A stretch of DNA of 64,000 nucleotides from Palaemon carinicauda (taxonomy: Eukaryota > Arthropoda > Malacostraca > Decapoda > Palaemonidae). The stretch covers positions 15,482,703 through 15,546,702 of the forward strand of contig NC_090759.1 of NCBI RefSeq assembly GCF_036898095.1, in the 5' to 3' direction. This document shows, in pieces, positions 43,859 through 56,700 of the stretch. Below the pieces are notes generated by a model that was not told the DNA's origin, ran no database searches, and worked only from the letters and a program-made list of their open reading frames with translations. The translations under genes were made by a program, and so were the position numbers. The first letter of the stretch is position 1. Each line of letters begins with the position of its first letter.

Positions 43859-43928
<70 letters not shown>
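43858..43928. repeat. (TA)n microsatellite between DIRS copies 1 and 2
   Basis: About 68 bp of pure TA. Right ends of the two elements face each other across it (…AAAATCCGTT to the left, AACGGATTTT… to the right). Confidence 0.95.
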
Positions 43929-43929
<1 letters not shown>

Positions 43930-44394
43930 ACGGATTTTGAGCGAAGCTAAAAATCTATTTTTGGGTGAGATAGCCATGGCGTCCTGATGGAAGGTTCCTT
44001 TTTGGTAGCTTCCTTGGGTAAATAACTACTAGATATTCCCAGAGAATTTAACCACAGGTTATCACAGAATTCTAACTTCTGGAGCGAGTATCCTAAAGGT
44101 TTCCCTTTAAAACATCGTATATCAACAGGGGACGCATGTATTAACGCGCCACATAGCTATCTGCACCCCACATAGAGTTAACACTTCGATGTGGAGGGGC
44201 GGAGAATAGCTGGGGAGCCGTTCCACAGCTAATCTCGTCCGTGGCTACTTTTGGTACTCGAAACGTAAACAAACGGGCGCCATTGCTAAATGACGTCACG
44301 TCCGTCCTCATCCTGACGCCAGTTGCTTGCCGATCACCATGATACAGCAGGACAGGGTGGGACCTGAAAGGCTGGACGAAGTAGCAGGGAGGGT
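43929..44394 (-). repeat. Right inverted terminal repeat of DIRS copy 2
   Basis: Plus-strand reading begins with the right-end module AACGGATTTTGAGCGAAGCT and then GTGAGATAGCCATGGCG, followed by the ITR that mirrors 52,430-52,795. TGACGTCA at 44,291-44,298. This complete right end shows what copy 1 has lost. Confidence 0.85.
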
Positions 44395-44487
44395 CCATCA
44401 GGACGCCATGGCTATCTCACCCAAAAATAGATTTCGCTTCGCTCAAAATCCGTTTTTTGGGCTCAAGCCATGGCGTCCTGATGGAAG
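44395..44487 (-). repeat. Internal complementary region of DIRS copy 2
   Basis: Inverted counterpart of 43,397-43,490: GGCTATCTCACCCAAAAATA, then CGCTTCGCTCAAAATCCG fused to GGGCTCAAGCCATGGCG. A few T residues are missing in the module relative to copy 1. Confidence 0.82.
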
Positions 44488-45327
44488 AATGCCAGAGAAT
44501 CAATGTATCGTGGTAGATTTTCCCCTTGTAGTGTAAGTGCCGAGGGCTTTGAATAGAGTAAGCATGGTAATCTTGATAGAGGTTCTGTGGGGCTGAAACT
44601 TCCTGCCCCCCTTGGCAGAGAAGTCCCAACGGACCATGCTGAGGATCAAAGTGGTTCTTGAAGGGCTACCCACCTTGCGGGGAGAACGTGAAGAACTCGG
44701 AGACAAGACAGAATGGTTGCTATTCATATAGGAACATTCTCAATGACAGACAAGTGGTGGTTAGGCACTGTATATTGTAAAAAGAGAACGGTCTGGTCTC
44801 GAAGGTATAGCGCAAGTAAGTATTCAGTTAAGAATATTACATAGCATAGGTGAGTATATAATATGGATTGAACCAATTATCTTCATCATTTTTATAAAGA
44901 AAAAGGAGGGGATAATGAAACTATGACAACCATGTATTTCATAGTATAAGTAGGAGCGGATTGAGACGCACAAGTAAATAAAATAGAAATTTTATTTCAC
45001 AATTGCAGAATATGGTAAATAAATGCAATAAAGGAGGTAGAAGTAATTTACAATAAATTATAATGTACATAGTAATGAAAAGACTTCGCTCTTGAATCTG
45101 AAAGAAAATTTCAAATTATTAGAACGCACAGGTTCCAGAGGAACATCAGTCTTTAATAAGGAAAACACATCATGCTCTAGGCATGCGGCACTCATGTGAC
45201 GACTATGACATTTCACCTTGAGAAAGAACAGTCTATGAAAAAACACTAAGTGTCTCTGAATTCACTACATATCACACGAGGGTCAACATAGGCACCATGG
45301 AGTTAGAGTCCCAAGTAACTCACTGTT
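44488..45327 (-). other. 3' untranslated region of DIRS copy 2
   Basis: Non-coding, with minus-strand AATAAA at 44,996-44,991. Parallels 42,594-43,396 of copy 1. Confidence 0.55.
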
Positions 45328-47964
45328 CTATGCAGAGTTAGGTGCAGGTTTCATAACACTACCTGCGGCTACCACAAAATGTTTGACTTCATGCACTTGT
45401 TTCGCGTAATGCTTGAAGAAAACACGCGAGGATTTCCAGCCTGTGAAACTCTTGAGGCTTCCGAAATTCATGCTCTGAAAGAAATTCAGAGACGATGCGA
45501 CTTTTCTAGGATTATGACCTGCGGGTGTACTGTCAGGATCCGCTCTGCGAATGAAGTAGGTGATTTTCGCTCTTAGTTGTTTCAGTGACAGGTCGCTACC
45601 CGATGTTTCTCCTTTGAAGAGTTGGCCTCCACCAAAGTCAGAAGTTCTACGAAGATAGACCTTGAGGCTCTCTACTGGACATAGAGAGGCATCTTCTTTC
45701 AGGGGGAAGATTCTCCAAGGGCCCCATCTTTTGGTGGGTAGTTCGTTTTTAGCGAGAAACGTTGGATCCGGGAAGAGGGTAAGGTCTCCTGAGTCTGTAA
45801 ACAGAATGTGACCCTCGTCCCTTGATAATGCCACTATTTCGCTGACTCGGGCTCCTGAGGCAAGAGCAAAAGGAAATATAACCTTTTGAGTCAGATCCTT
45901 GAGAGGGCACGAATCGTTGTCCAAATTGGAGGCAAAATGGAGCACCTTGTCCAGGGACCAGGAGATAGGTTTTGGTGGGGGTGCTGGGCGTAGACGAGCG
46001 CATGCCTTCGGCAGTTTATTGAAGATGTCGCTGGACAGATCAATCTGGAAGGCGTACAGTAGTGGTCTAGTCAAGGCCGATTTGCAAGTAGAAATCGTGT
46101 TGGCTGCTAAGCCCTGTCCATGAAGGTGAATGAAGAAGGACATGCAAAAATCAATGGTGATTTCCGTAGGATTTTTCGCCTTGACGAATGAGACCCATTT
46201 TCTCCAGGATGATTCGTATTGCCGTCGTGTGGATTCGGTCTTGTATTCCTCGAGGAAGTCTAGACTTTTCTTCGAGATCCCAAACCTTTTCTTCGCGGCT
46301 AGGGAGAGAAAATCATGAGATGAAGGTCCCTGACTTTTGATGATGAAGCAAAGACAGTCGACTTCTGTACTTGCTGGGAGAGAACTGGGCCCGGGAGAGG
46401 GATCAGCGTGGGTTGTAGCTCCAGGACTAGGGGGTACCAGTTGCTCCGGGGCCACTTGGGAGCCACTAGGGCCGCTGTTCCTTTGAAGGTTCTCAGTTTG
46501 GAGAGGACTTTTAGCAGAAGGTTGGTGGGAGGGAACAGGTAGATCCTGGACCATCTGTTCAAATCCAGTGACATGGCGTCCACTGCTTCTGCCTTGGGGT
46601 CCTCGTATGGGGCCACATATCGAGGAAGTTGATTGTTGTCGCTCGTTGCGAAGAGATCGATCTGAAGTTCTGGGACTTGGTGAGAGATGAAGGAAAAGGA
46701 TCTTGCGTCTAGAGACCATTCCGACTCTATCGGGCTTGTCCGAGATAGAGCGTCCGCCGTCACGTTGCGGAATCCTTATAGATGAACTGCAGACAGGTGC
46801 CATTTCTTCTTCTCTGCCAGACGGAAGATTGGGAGAAGCACCTGATTTATCTGGGGCGATCTTGAGTCTTGGCGATTGAGACATCGAACTACCACCGAGT
46901 TGTCCAGGGTTAGACGAATATGGATCGAGGGAGGCGGGGAAAGTTTCTTCAGAGTTAGAAGGACCGCCATGGCCTCCAAGATGTTGATGTGAAATGTCTT
47001 GAATAGGGGAGACCATGTTCCTTGAGCCTGTTTTTGGTGGGAGTGCCCTCCCCAACCCTCCAGCGAAGCGTCCGTGTGGATGTTGAGTGATGGAGGTGGG
47101 TGTTGAAGAGGGATGGACCTTTTCAGGGCCTTTGCTTCCGACCACGGCTTTAGGAGTAACCGAAGTCTGTTTGGAAGCCGTCTCTTGAGATCTCTTCGAG
47201 CGATGGATGCTGAACGTCTCCAGACTCCCGCGGCATCCTTTAGCTGTGCACGTAGCACTGGGTTTGTCACTGAGGCGAACTGTAGAGAGCCTAGAACTCG
47301 TTCCTGCTGACGTCTTGAGATCCGTTTGGATTTCAGCAGTCTTTTGACAGACCCTGCTATTTCCTTCCTTTTCTTCTGGGGGATGGAAAGGCGGTGTGAC
47401 TGAAGATTCCACTGGAATTCCTAACCATTGGAACTTCTGAGCTGGAGAGAGGCGAGATTTCTTTGTGTTTATCTTGAATCCCAGGTGTTCTAGAAACTGG
47501 GTGACTTTGTTGCAGGATCTTAGACAATCTTCGGGCGATGGAGCCCAGACCAGCCAGTCGTCGAGGTAGGCCATCACCTGGATGCTGCGGAGGCGAAGCT
47601 GTTGAACGATGGCGTCTGCCAGCTTTGTGAAGATCCGTGGGGCCACATAGAGGCCGAAGGGCATGGCCCTGAAAGCGTAGCTTTTCCTTTGGAGTCGAAA
47701 TCCTAGGTAGGAGGAAGCGTGGTGGGTCATTGGAACGGGCCAGTAGGCATCCGCCAGGTCTATGGAGACTGTGTAGGAACCTTGAGGCAGAAGGGTCCTT
47801 ATCTGTTGAAGAGTCAGCATCTTGAACTTGTTGTTCGCTATGAACTTGTTGAGGGGGGATAAGTCTAGAATGACTCTGAGTTTGTCGGAGTCCTTCTTGG
47901 GGACGCAAAACAGTCTCCCTTGGAACCTGGTTGACTTTACCCTCCTTATCACCTTCTTGTTCAA
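45328..47964 (-). CDS. Fused RT-YR open frame of DIRS copy 2 (878 codons; YR domain intact)
   Basis: The first ~185 codons are the RT frame (LRVILDLSPLNKFI, SIDLADAYWPVPM, MAYLDDWLVWA). A one-base insertion near 47,417 (GGAATTCCAGTGG against GGAATCCAATGG in copy 1) then moves the reading into the YR frame, which stays open to its natural end. The recombinase at about 46,350-45,328 has LASGARVSEIVALS (Arg), AGHNPRKVASS and TGWKSSRVFFKHYAKQ (Tyr), and lacks the stop that copy 1 has. The fusion is most simply a mutation, not an expressed design. Domain-level call is firm; translation of the fusion is not. Confidence 0.8.
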   Translation of the reverse strand: MNKKVIRRVKSTRFQGRLFCVPKKDSDKLRVILDLSPLNKFIANNKFKMLTLQQIRTLLPQGSYTVSIDLADAYWPVPMTHHASSYLGFRLQRKSYAFRAMPFGLYVAPRIFTKLADAIVQQLRLRSIQVMAYLDDWLVWAPSPEDCLRSCNKVTQFLEHLGFKINTKKSRLSPAQKFQWLGIPVESSVTPPFHPPEEKEGNSRVCQKTAEIQTDLKTSAGTSSRLSTVRLSDKPSATCTAKGCRGSLETFSIHRSKRSQETASKQTSVTPKAVVGSKGPEKVHPSSTPTSITQHPHGRFAGGLGRALPPKTGSRNMVSPIQDISHQHLGGHGGPSNSEETFPASLDPYSSNPGQLGGSSMSQSPRLKIAPDKSGASPNLPSGREEEMAPVCSSSIRIPQRDGGRSISDKPDRVGMVSRRKILFLHLSPSPRTSDRSLRNERQQSTSSICGPIRGPQGRSSGRHVTGFEQMVQDLPVPSHQPSAKSPLQTENLQRNSGPSGSQVAPEQLVPPSPGATTHADPSPGPSSLPASTEVDCLCFIIKSQGPSSHDFLSLAAKKRFGISKKSLDFLEEYKTESTRRQYESSWRKWVSFVKAKNPTEITIDFCMSFFIHLHGQGLAANTISTCKSALTRPLLYAFQIDLSSDIFNKLPKACARLRPAPPPKPISWSLDKVLHFASNLDNDSCPLKDLTQKVIFPFALASGARVSEIVALSRDEGHILFTDSGDLTLFPDPTFLAKNELPTKRWGPWRIFPLKEDASLCPVESLKVYLRRTSDFGGGQLFKGETSGSDLSLKQLRAKITYFIRRADPDSTPAGHNPRKVASSLNFFQSMNFGSLKSFTGWKSSRVFFKHYAKQVHEVKHFVVAAGSVMKPAPNSA

Positions 47965-48288
47965 GAGATCTAGGACATATTCTTCCAGAAGGGGGGTTGA
48001 CTGTTGGAAGAACTGCTGGAAGGTTGGGGGTGGTTGAGTCTAGCTCCAGCCTAGACCCTTCTTGACGATGCTGTGTGCCCAGGGATCGAAGGTCCAACGA
48101 TCCTGGAATTGGCGGAGTCTTCCTCCCACCGGAAGCACTTCATTGCTTCTAGTTTTCCGAGGGTTTACTGCCTCGGCCGCTAGCTCCCTTTCCTCCTCTG
48201 CCTCTGGAGGGACGGCGAGATGCGTCTCTGCCTGCACCTCTGTTTGAGCCTCTACATTTGGGACGAAAGGTAGTTGACTGTTGCTCAA
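46299..48288 (-). pseudogene. DIRS RT/RNase H of copy 2 (stops and frameshift)
   Basis: RT frame: a TAG at 48,042-48,040 replaces Trp (GLGWS, stop, TQPPP), then RT motifs to ~47,420, where the one-base insertion shifts the frame. RNase H continues from about 47,400 in the restored frame: NIHTDASLEGWGGHS and TLDNSVVVRCLN. A TAA at about 46,776 replaces the Gln of HLSAVHLQG, and it ends at 46,299 after VTADALSR-type sequence. Not functional as is. Confidence 0.85.
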
Positions 48289-50100
48289 AAGCAGGGGTGA
48301 AAACCGGCGACTGTGACAAGACCGGTTGGGTGACCAGCTGAAAGGTCTGCTGTGGCTGAGCTGCCACTTGGGGAGTAGCGGATCCCGGAAACTGCCGTCT
48401 TTGATGACGTTGCTGAGGTTTTGGCTTAGTGGGTTTCCTCTTAGGTTGAGGGCCGTCGTCCTGAGAGGATTTTCTTTTCTTTGACATGCCCCACTTATGG
48501 AGAAGGTTCCTGTTCTCCCTGGCAGCCTTGTCGGTGATCTCTTTCACAAGGGAGGAGGGAAAGAGGTGCTTACCCCAGATGTTGGAGGAAATCAGCCTCC
48601 GGGGTTCGTGTGTCTCACTGTGGCACTGGAGAACACGAATTCACGACAGGCTCTACGAGCCTTCGTGAAGCTGTATAGATCTTTTACTACGGTCGCCAAA
48701 TGTGTTTTGGCGAGAACCATGTAGTAGTCAGGGACCCTAGTGTCACCGGCCATGACGTCGAGCTGTACCTGGAGGGACATGGATGCGGCGAGCCTTTCCT
48801 TCGTGTCATGTTCCCGACGAAGGAGATGGTCATTAAGTTTCGGGAGGTCTTCGTTAAACTGACGGCCAGCGACGTCAGGTTCTAGTTTTCCTACCACGAA
48901 TGTATACTGGACATCTTTCCAGTGTCTAACATCGGGGGGAGTAGTCAGGGAGAAGGGTCTGCACTCCTCCAGTGCAGGGCAAGGTTTTCCTTCTTCCACT
49001 GCTTTATGTACCGCAGTGAAGGCCTTTTCCAAGAAGGGGAGGGTCGCATCGTCAGGTGCGACGACGTAGGTAGGGTGCTTCTTGCTAAGCGCCGGAAGTT
49101 TCGAGCAGGTAAAGCCCCTACTTTTTACTGTATTGGCCAGCATAGCCTGGGCCTTCGCGAGATCGAACACAATCACCTCCTTTGGTTTTGTCTCTTCTTT
49201 AGAGGCAGGTTCAGATCGAAGTCGGACGTAACAGTCCGGATAAGCCTCAAAGTTCGGGAAGAATTCCACTTCTTCCAGTACAATCGAGCCAATCTTTTCG
49301 CTGATGAAGATCTTGCCCATTGTAATTGGCATGTGCTCGGCATACCTCCAGGGGTTGGTATCTGAGCATGCAGGGAGGTCCTTAACAGAAATCCTTTTCG
49401 GCTGCTTCGAACTTCCCATGTTGGACCTGAAGAACTCATGTGTCTCACGGAGTTTCTTATCCATGAGAGCCTCAAGCATTCTGAACATCTCCTGGGCGTT
49501 GGATGGGGTGGGATCCGGGGTAGCAGATGTAGACGGGAGTGATACGTCCGTCAGTGTAGGAGTCGGTGTGGGGGTGGAAGGTGGAGCGACCTCCTGCTAC
49601 GACTCAGGGTATTCCACCTGGTCTTCCTCATAGTCCAGTTCGCCGCCCATGAGGTTCCTTTCCGTATTTTCCGACACTTCCGACATACGTTCCGCGTTGT
49701 CGGCATCCAAACGGCACTCGTGCGTGGACTGAGCCATGACTACGTCTGGTTCCACCGTTATCTGGACGGTGGGGATCTGATCCTTGGGGACCACAGAGTC
49801 TGGGGATGCCTTCGGGAAAAGCAAGGCCCTCAAGTCTTCGGTGGCAAGGTATGGTCCGGTGGCGTTCTTTTGGAAGCCACGCACCCACTTGCGTAGCTTC
49901 TCTCGAGAAGCGTCCCTAACCTCCGCTGAAGGAGGATTGTTGAACGCCTCGATCAGACGGTCCTTGCAGACTGTACAGTTCTGCGGGTCCCAAAACTTCA
50001 GATCGCCTTTCTTGTTGGCGCAAGGGGCGTGGGTCCTACACGCCGTGTGCCCGTAGAAGTGCGGGCGCTTCACTCCACAGAAGCCGTGGTCGCACTTCAC
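48149..50100 (-). pseudogene. DIRS Gag of copy 2 (GTG start, stops, frameshift)
   Basis: Parallel to copy 1 gag: KCDHGFCGVKRPHFYGHTAC start, REKLRKWVRGFQ, acidic linker, RISVKDLPACS middle, RG-rich tail. The codon aligned with the ATG of copy 1 is GTG. A TAG interrupts at 49,599-49,597, the frame shifts near 48,600 (after SSATVRHTNPGG), and an extra TAG ends the frame a few codons before the TGA shared with copy 1. The acceptor-like CTTACAG|GAGGA stands directly upstream (50,110). Confidence 0.82.
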
Positions 50101-50111
50101 GTACTCCTCCT

Positions 50112-52429
50112 GTAAGAGAAAGAGAACATGAGTATGAGGAAGTCATACTAATGACTTATATATTCTAAAGTTAAATATTAAAAAGTTAATTTTTAACTTA
50201 ATATTAAGTAATTATTAACATTGTGATGTTAGAGAGTGGAGCGGGAAATGAAGTAGATAGACACATACTCCGTGTAACCCGCCCGGCTGGTTACCGTAAC
50301 CTTATCCATAGGCAATTTGTTTGTGGCCGAGGACACAAGGCAGAATTCTTCATAGATTGCCAGGGAGGCAAAGGGAATTCTAGTAGGAATTGCCTAAGAT
50401 ATAAATCTGGGACTGAGATCACTCAGGCCATTAAATTGGGGGTGTAGAAGACCCCATAGGGTAACGGTTTCCGGCAACCAGCCGTGCTAAGATACACACA
50501 GCATGCTGGAAAATTGTGATATGCAAGAAGACAGCACGGCTACTAATAGAACGGTAAGACAATACCTATCTATTTATGTAGCCAAACCATCTGGTTGCAA
50601 TGTAGGGCTATCAGCATGGTGTTGATAGCTAGGAGAAGGGGTGCAAGTCTCTTGGCGCCTCCGGAAGGCGCCGGCAGACCGGCGGCACGCCGGAGGCCGC
50701 TCCAGCAGAGTTTCTGGCATTAGGGAAGACATATAGAGAAGTCAGGAGTAATGCCAGGATGGTGGCCGCCGGCATAGCGGCGGAACGCCGGCGGGAGGCG
50801 GCGGCTCGGCTTGGTGACAGGGACAAAGGATAAGCTATAGCAAAACCGGGCCGCCGGCAATGGATGGCGGCACACCGGGGTCCGGCCCGATGGACAGACG
50901 ACCGAAGCTAGGAGGTATGAGGGTAGGCCATCGGCTGTATACCGACGGGAGGCGGCAGCCCTCCGGCACACGGAGGACTGTCGGCCAGGGAGGGACAAGG
51001 AATGTCACCAAGGGGGAGGGCGATATCGCCGACAGTAGATGCGGCAAGGGACCAGCACCAGGACAGTTAAAAGAGACAGAAGGAGGGATGTAGGGGTAAG
51101 GACACGAACCCCAAAGCATCCCACCTGAATGGGTGTACCCATGATAGGGGCTAGCCCTATCACCCGATGGCAGAGGGCCGCAGGCGGCCGGGAGCCAGAG
51201 TAGCCCAAGGGAGGGCTAGGGAACACCCAAGAGGGGGAGAACCCCTGCAGACAAAATGCATCCAGTGGCTAACCCCATAGGACACTATGAAGGGTATATG
51301 TACCAGAGTGGACTGCACACAGGGACTCAAGATAGCCCTGTCACTCCACCCTAAGGAAGAGTTGTAGGACTGGGGACAGATGGGTATAGGCTAACCTGAG
51401 CATAGGCTAGGCCATACAAGGGATAGGTGGGGAGGGGAGAAGAAGCAGGGTCTTCCATAGGGGAGGCTCTGTACCAAAGCGGCCACCGAGGAAGGGAGGA
51501 CGCTCCCTAGCCCAAGGTAGGCAGCCTGGCTGAGAACGGTGCATGGGTACCGTTTCAAGCAAGGCACAGAACTAGCTCCCCCAAGGCCTAACCTAGAGCA
51601 GGGATGTTACACCCTAAGCTAGGAAGGTTGGAAGACGTATCGCAATTGCAAGGAAGGTCAGGTAACCTAACCTCAGCAATTGAGGAAGGGCAGGCCGTTC
51701 CTCATTCTCGGACGCAACCCTAAGGGGGGGATCATTCCCTTAGGGAGGACAGAGAAGCGATAGGTACTCTGGTAAGAGCTTGATCCCCTTACGTGGTAGG
51801 GGGAGCAAGGCTACATAGAGGGAATGCCCTAAGGCAGGGGGTGAAGGGAGCATATAGGGGTCCTACATTTAGGTTAGGTTAGAAAGGCACACTATCAAAC
51901 CTATCCCCTATATGGTCCCTGAAGGCGAAAACACTTGCATCACAGTAAACAGTGTCATAAAATAATGCCACTATCTTCATAACTTAACCTAGGAACACTG
52001 TAATATATCATGCATGAACACTGATGATAGGCGCTCTGGCCTAGGGGCTAAGCTAGCGATCTAGTATGGAGTCAGGCGATGACCGATAAAAGAGCGTCAA
52101 AACACGATATATGAAGTTCCTAGCTATGAAGACTAAATAACTAATAGTATCAATTAGTTAATAAGGCCGGAATAAGCTGTTCAGGCTAGCTAAATAATGC
52201 ATGCAAAGTAACAGCGACGCCATAAAATGGCGTGTCCGGTAGTAGCACAGCTCTGCCAAAAAACATAAAATATCTCGAAAAGTAAAAGTTACTTTACGGT
52301 CAGAGCTTATTTAAACAATACTGGAACCTGGTACTCAACTTTCCAGAAGAAGGCGAGGCCGAGGGTAGAGACATAGCAAAGATGCAAGTCGATGAAATTA
52401 GCACAGGTAAAATCCGTCTTAGTAAGGCA
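50112..52429 (-). other. 5' non-coding region of DIRS copy 2
   Basis: Matches 35,501-37,823 of copy 1 in inverse order: CCGGC-rich block at about 50,650-51,060, hairpin arms near 51,852-51,916, YY1-like palindrome at 52,218-52,232. No kept ORF. Confidence 0.6.
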
Positions 52430-52791
52430 AGCTACTAGGAGAAGGATGAGGGCGGACGTGACGTCATTTAGCAATGGCGCCCGTTTGTTTACCTTTCGAG
52501 TACCAAAAGTAGCCACGGACGAGTATAGCTGTGGAACGGCTCCCCAGTTATTCTCCGCCCCTCCATATCGAAGTGTTAACTCTATATGGGGTGCAGATAG
52601 CTATGTGGCGCGTTAATACATGCGTCCCCTGTTGATATACGATGTCTTAAAGGGAAACCTTTAGGATACTCGCTCCAGAAGTTAGAATTCTGTGATAACC
52701 TGTGGTTAAATTCTCTGGGAATATCTAGTAGTTATTTACCCAAGGAAGCTACCAAAAAGGAACCTTCCATCAGGACGACATGGCTTGAGCC

Positions 52792-52795
<4 letters not shown>
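52430..52795 (-). repeat. Left inverted terminal repeat of DIRS copy 2
   Basis: Ends (plus strand) in CATGGCTTGAGCCCAAA at 52,795 next to a TA tract. Mirrors 43,945-44,320. TGACGTCA at 52,459-52,466. Confidence 0.88.
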
Positions 52796-54002
<1,207 letters not shown>

Positions 54003-54638
54003 AAATCACTAAATATCGAATGTATTGAAAAAATGTTAATCCCTAAGTGCAGGAGGGATGTCAGAAGATTCCTTGGGTTGGGTGGGTACTACCGAAGGTT
54101 TGTTAGAAATTTTTCTGACATCGCCGATCCTTTGACTAATCTCTTAAGAAAGAAGGTAGCTTTTGTCTGGACTGATGAAACACAAGGGGCTTTTGATAAT
54201 TTAAAAAGAGTATTAATTAATTTCCCTGTCTTAAGAGCTCCTGATTTTGACCTTCCTTTTTCTCTTGCCACGGATGCAAGTGACGTTGGTGTAGGAGCGG
54301 TGTTGTTGCAGAATGACGAGCAGGGAGTTTCTCATCCTGTCGCATTCTTTTCAAAAAAATTGTCCTCCGCCCAACGTAGGTATTCAACTGTGGAGAAAGA
54401 GACACTTGCGTTAATATTCGCTATTAATCATTTTCAGGTTTATCTCTCCTCCTCAGATACACCTATTAAGGTCTTAACAGACCATAATCCCCTGACCTTC
54501 ATCAGCAGATACAAAAATAAAAATCAACGATTGATGAGGTGGAGTCTCATGCTGTAAGAATGGAATTTAGAATTTTCCCACATCCCAGGAAAAGATAATA
54601 TTGTTGCCGATTTTCTCTCTCGCAGCGTTGAATATTAG
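54003..54638 (+). pseudogene. Gypsy pol fragment: RT thumb and RNase H
   Basis: CRRDVRRFLGLGGYYRRFVR is the usual link after Gypsy RT. RNase H shows FSLATDASDVGVGAVLLQ (Asp), STVEKETLALIFAINHF (Glu) and LTDHNPLTFI (Asp). A TAA at 54,555-54,557 interrupts, then the frame continues as FSHIPGKDNIVADFLSRS to a stop at 54,636. It lacks the RT catalytic core and all integrase. Confidence 0.85.
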
Positions 54639-55695
54639 TTGATTGACAGAGGGCTATGCAGTTATTAAAAGTTAGTATCTGTATCGTTCTAATTATGGTG
54701 TGTGTGCTGTTGAAGTGGGCACGTAGTGAGTAGAAGTAAATGTATAATAAGATTTATTAATCATGGTTTGTTTACAGAAGACTATAATGTTCTGGGTATA
54801 TTATATGGGATCTTTAAGGTTAAAAGGTGAGGGTGATCACTGGTACTTTCTAATGATTGATTAATTAGATGGGTCATGGGCTCACGGGTCTGTAGCACAA
54901 CAGCCGTTTTTTAGGCGCTACAGGCTGGTGTATGAGTGGCACCCTAGACTGAGTTAAGGTTAATCTACTAAGGTTTAGAGGTGTCAGGTACGATAAGGTT
55001 TATAATAAGCTAAGAATAGAGATAGGCACTAATCTGGTATTCTGTATTTTCAGGCTAATAATTACGCTTCATCGAGTTTGTTTGTTTGTTTGCGCAGGGG
55101 AGTCTTGTGGTGGTCTTCTCTGTGTCGTTCGGTGTGTGTGTATGTATTGGACACTATGGTGATAAGTGTGATATATAACACTGAAATAGACAGTGGTTTT
55201 TGTGATCAACATTTATTGATAGTGAGTGATGTGTATCCCTGAAAATGAACAGTGTATCGAGTGTGGAAAAGGTTATAGCTTTTGGACTATAATTACAGAA
55301 TCCGGTTGTTAGTGCAATGACTCTTAATTAAGTTTATTAACGATATGAGTGATGTGAAATTTTTAGGTTGGGTACCTACTTATCAGATGGTGATGTTTTG
55401 GTTTTCTGGTTTTGGAAAGTTTACTTGTGATTAATTTAGGTTTAAGATTTTTTTTAGTATTGGTTATATATTGCTATCCTTGTGAGCTGCAAACCTTGGT
55501 ACTTGCCCCCCTCTTTCCTTTTGTTTGTCATGTTTTTGCAGTTTGTTTAATAATATTTTTGAGTGTTGGTTTAATATTTAATATTTTTGAGTGTTGGTTT
55601 AATATTTCATTATGTGATAACCTGTATGTTGTAATTCAAATCACTTTAGAAAAAAAAAAATTTTGGGGAATTTTTTTTTTGGTTGGGTGAGGAGG
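54639..55695 (+). other. Internal non-coding part and polypurine tract of the Gypsy element
   Basis: No ORF with a domain. A ~24-bp direct duplication (TTTTTGAGTGTTGGTTTAAT twice) lies at about 55,553-55,605. It ends in a purine run (GGGTGAGGAGG) directly before the 3' LTR, the expected plus-strand primer. Confidence 0.6.
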
Positions 55696-56688
55696 TGTAA
55701 CATTATTGCTTTAATATTTCTAAATTATTTAAGTTTTTATAGATGTATAAGGTTAAATATACTGTAGAATTATTGTTTTCTTGCTTTAATTGTTTGTCTT
55801 TTCACTGGTGGTTATGTTAGTGGTTATAATGGACTAACGGCTGTTTTATATTTTCAAGTGGTGTTGGTTACGTGGCTGCGCTCCTGCGTGAACGGAGTTT
55901 TAGAGGGGCTTTTTTTGAGGATGGTTCCTGAGTGTGTTTCTGAGCCTCCAACCTTGAAGGGCACGATAATTGCTGCTGGATTTATTATATTCATCGCCAT
56001 TACAGAGCTGCATTGTGAAGCTGTTTAGCTTTCCCAGGATATCCTCGCTCTGCATTAAGGATATTTATCCTATATATATTATACTGCCCTTGGTTCAGTA
56101 AAAGCCAAGGGGGCCTCTCTGCCCCAAGGTAAAGATTTTGAACGTTATATTTGTGTGTCGGGCCCACGACCTGTACTCCTGGGCGTTCTGCATTATTGAA
56201 CCATTCACCACCATTGTTTTGGATCCGTGTTTTCTGCCACCTGAATTAAGCCTCCAGCTGGAGAGTTTATTGTCCTCTGAGGAGACCCCTAGAAGTGAAT
56301 GAGGAATTTGTTAGGGATATTTAATGTGTAATTGTTAGGATATTCTTACTTTTCGTTTGCCTCCTCCTTTCTGGACCCTCTTCCCTTTTTGTATGCTTGT
56401 GTTGATGACCTTTCTTTAATTGTGTAATTGTTTTTTTTACAGGTTTTTTAAGAGTGAGTGTTTATCATTAATTTCTGTATTGTTGAGGTTCAGGTGTTAT
56501 TTCTGTCTGAAACTTGTGTATTAAAATTAAGTATATTTTTGTGGTATTTTCTTTGTCCCCTTGAATTGACTTTGCACTCTTATTGAAATTGTATACTATT
56601 CCACCTTTTGTGGACTTAGTATGGTACTTAAGTGAATACTGTTTGAAAAGTTTAGTGTTTTTGTGTGGTGGTCAAGCCATCCATCACA
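55696..56688 (+). repeat. 3' LTR of the Gypsy-type element
   Basis: Near-identical to 53,010-54,002. Followed by ATATATATATA, then the LINE. Confidence 0.9.
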
Positions 56689-56700
56689 ATATATATATAT

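Larger units (their letters stand above)
43929..52795 (-). mobile_element. DIRS copy 2, nearly complete (~8.9 kb)
   Basis: Same family and layout as copy 1, inverted. Left end at 52,795, right end at 43,929. It has complete termini on both sides but more coding damage: a GTG in place of the gag ATG, stops and a shift in gag, a stop and a one-base insertion in RT, and a stop in RNase H. The YR domain is intact. Confidence 0.9.

Noticed and set aside
43747..43950. ORF across the joint of copies 1 and 2
   Set aside because: Chance frame through ITR and TA tract.
56665..56700. LINE ORF start within the Gypsy LTR
   Set aside because: The frame is open by chance through LTR and TA tract; the LINE homology begins at about 56,701.
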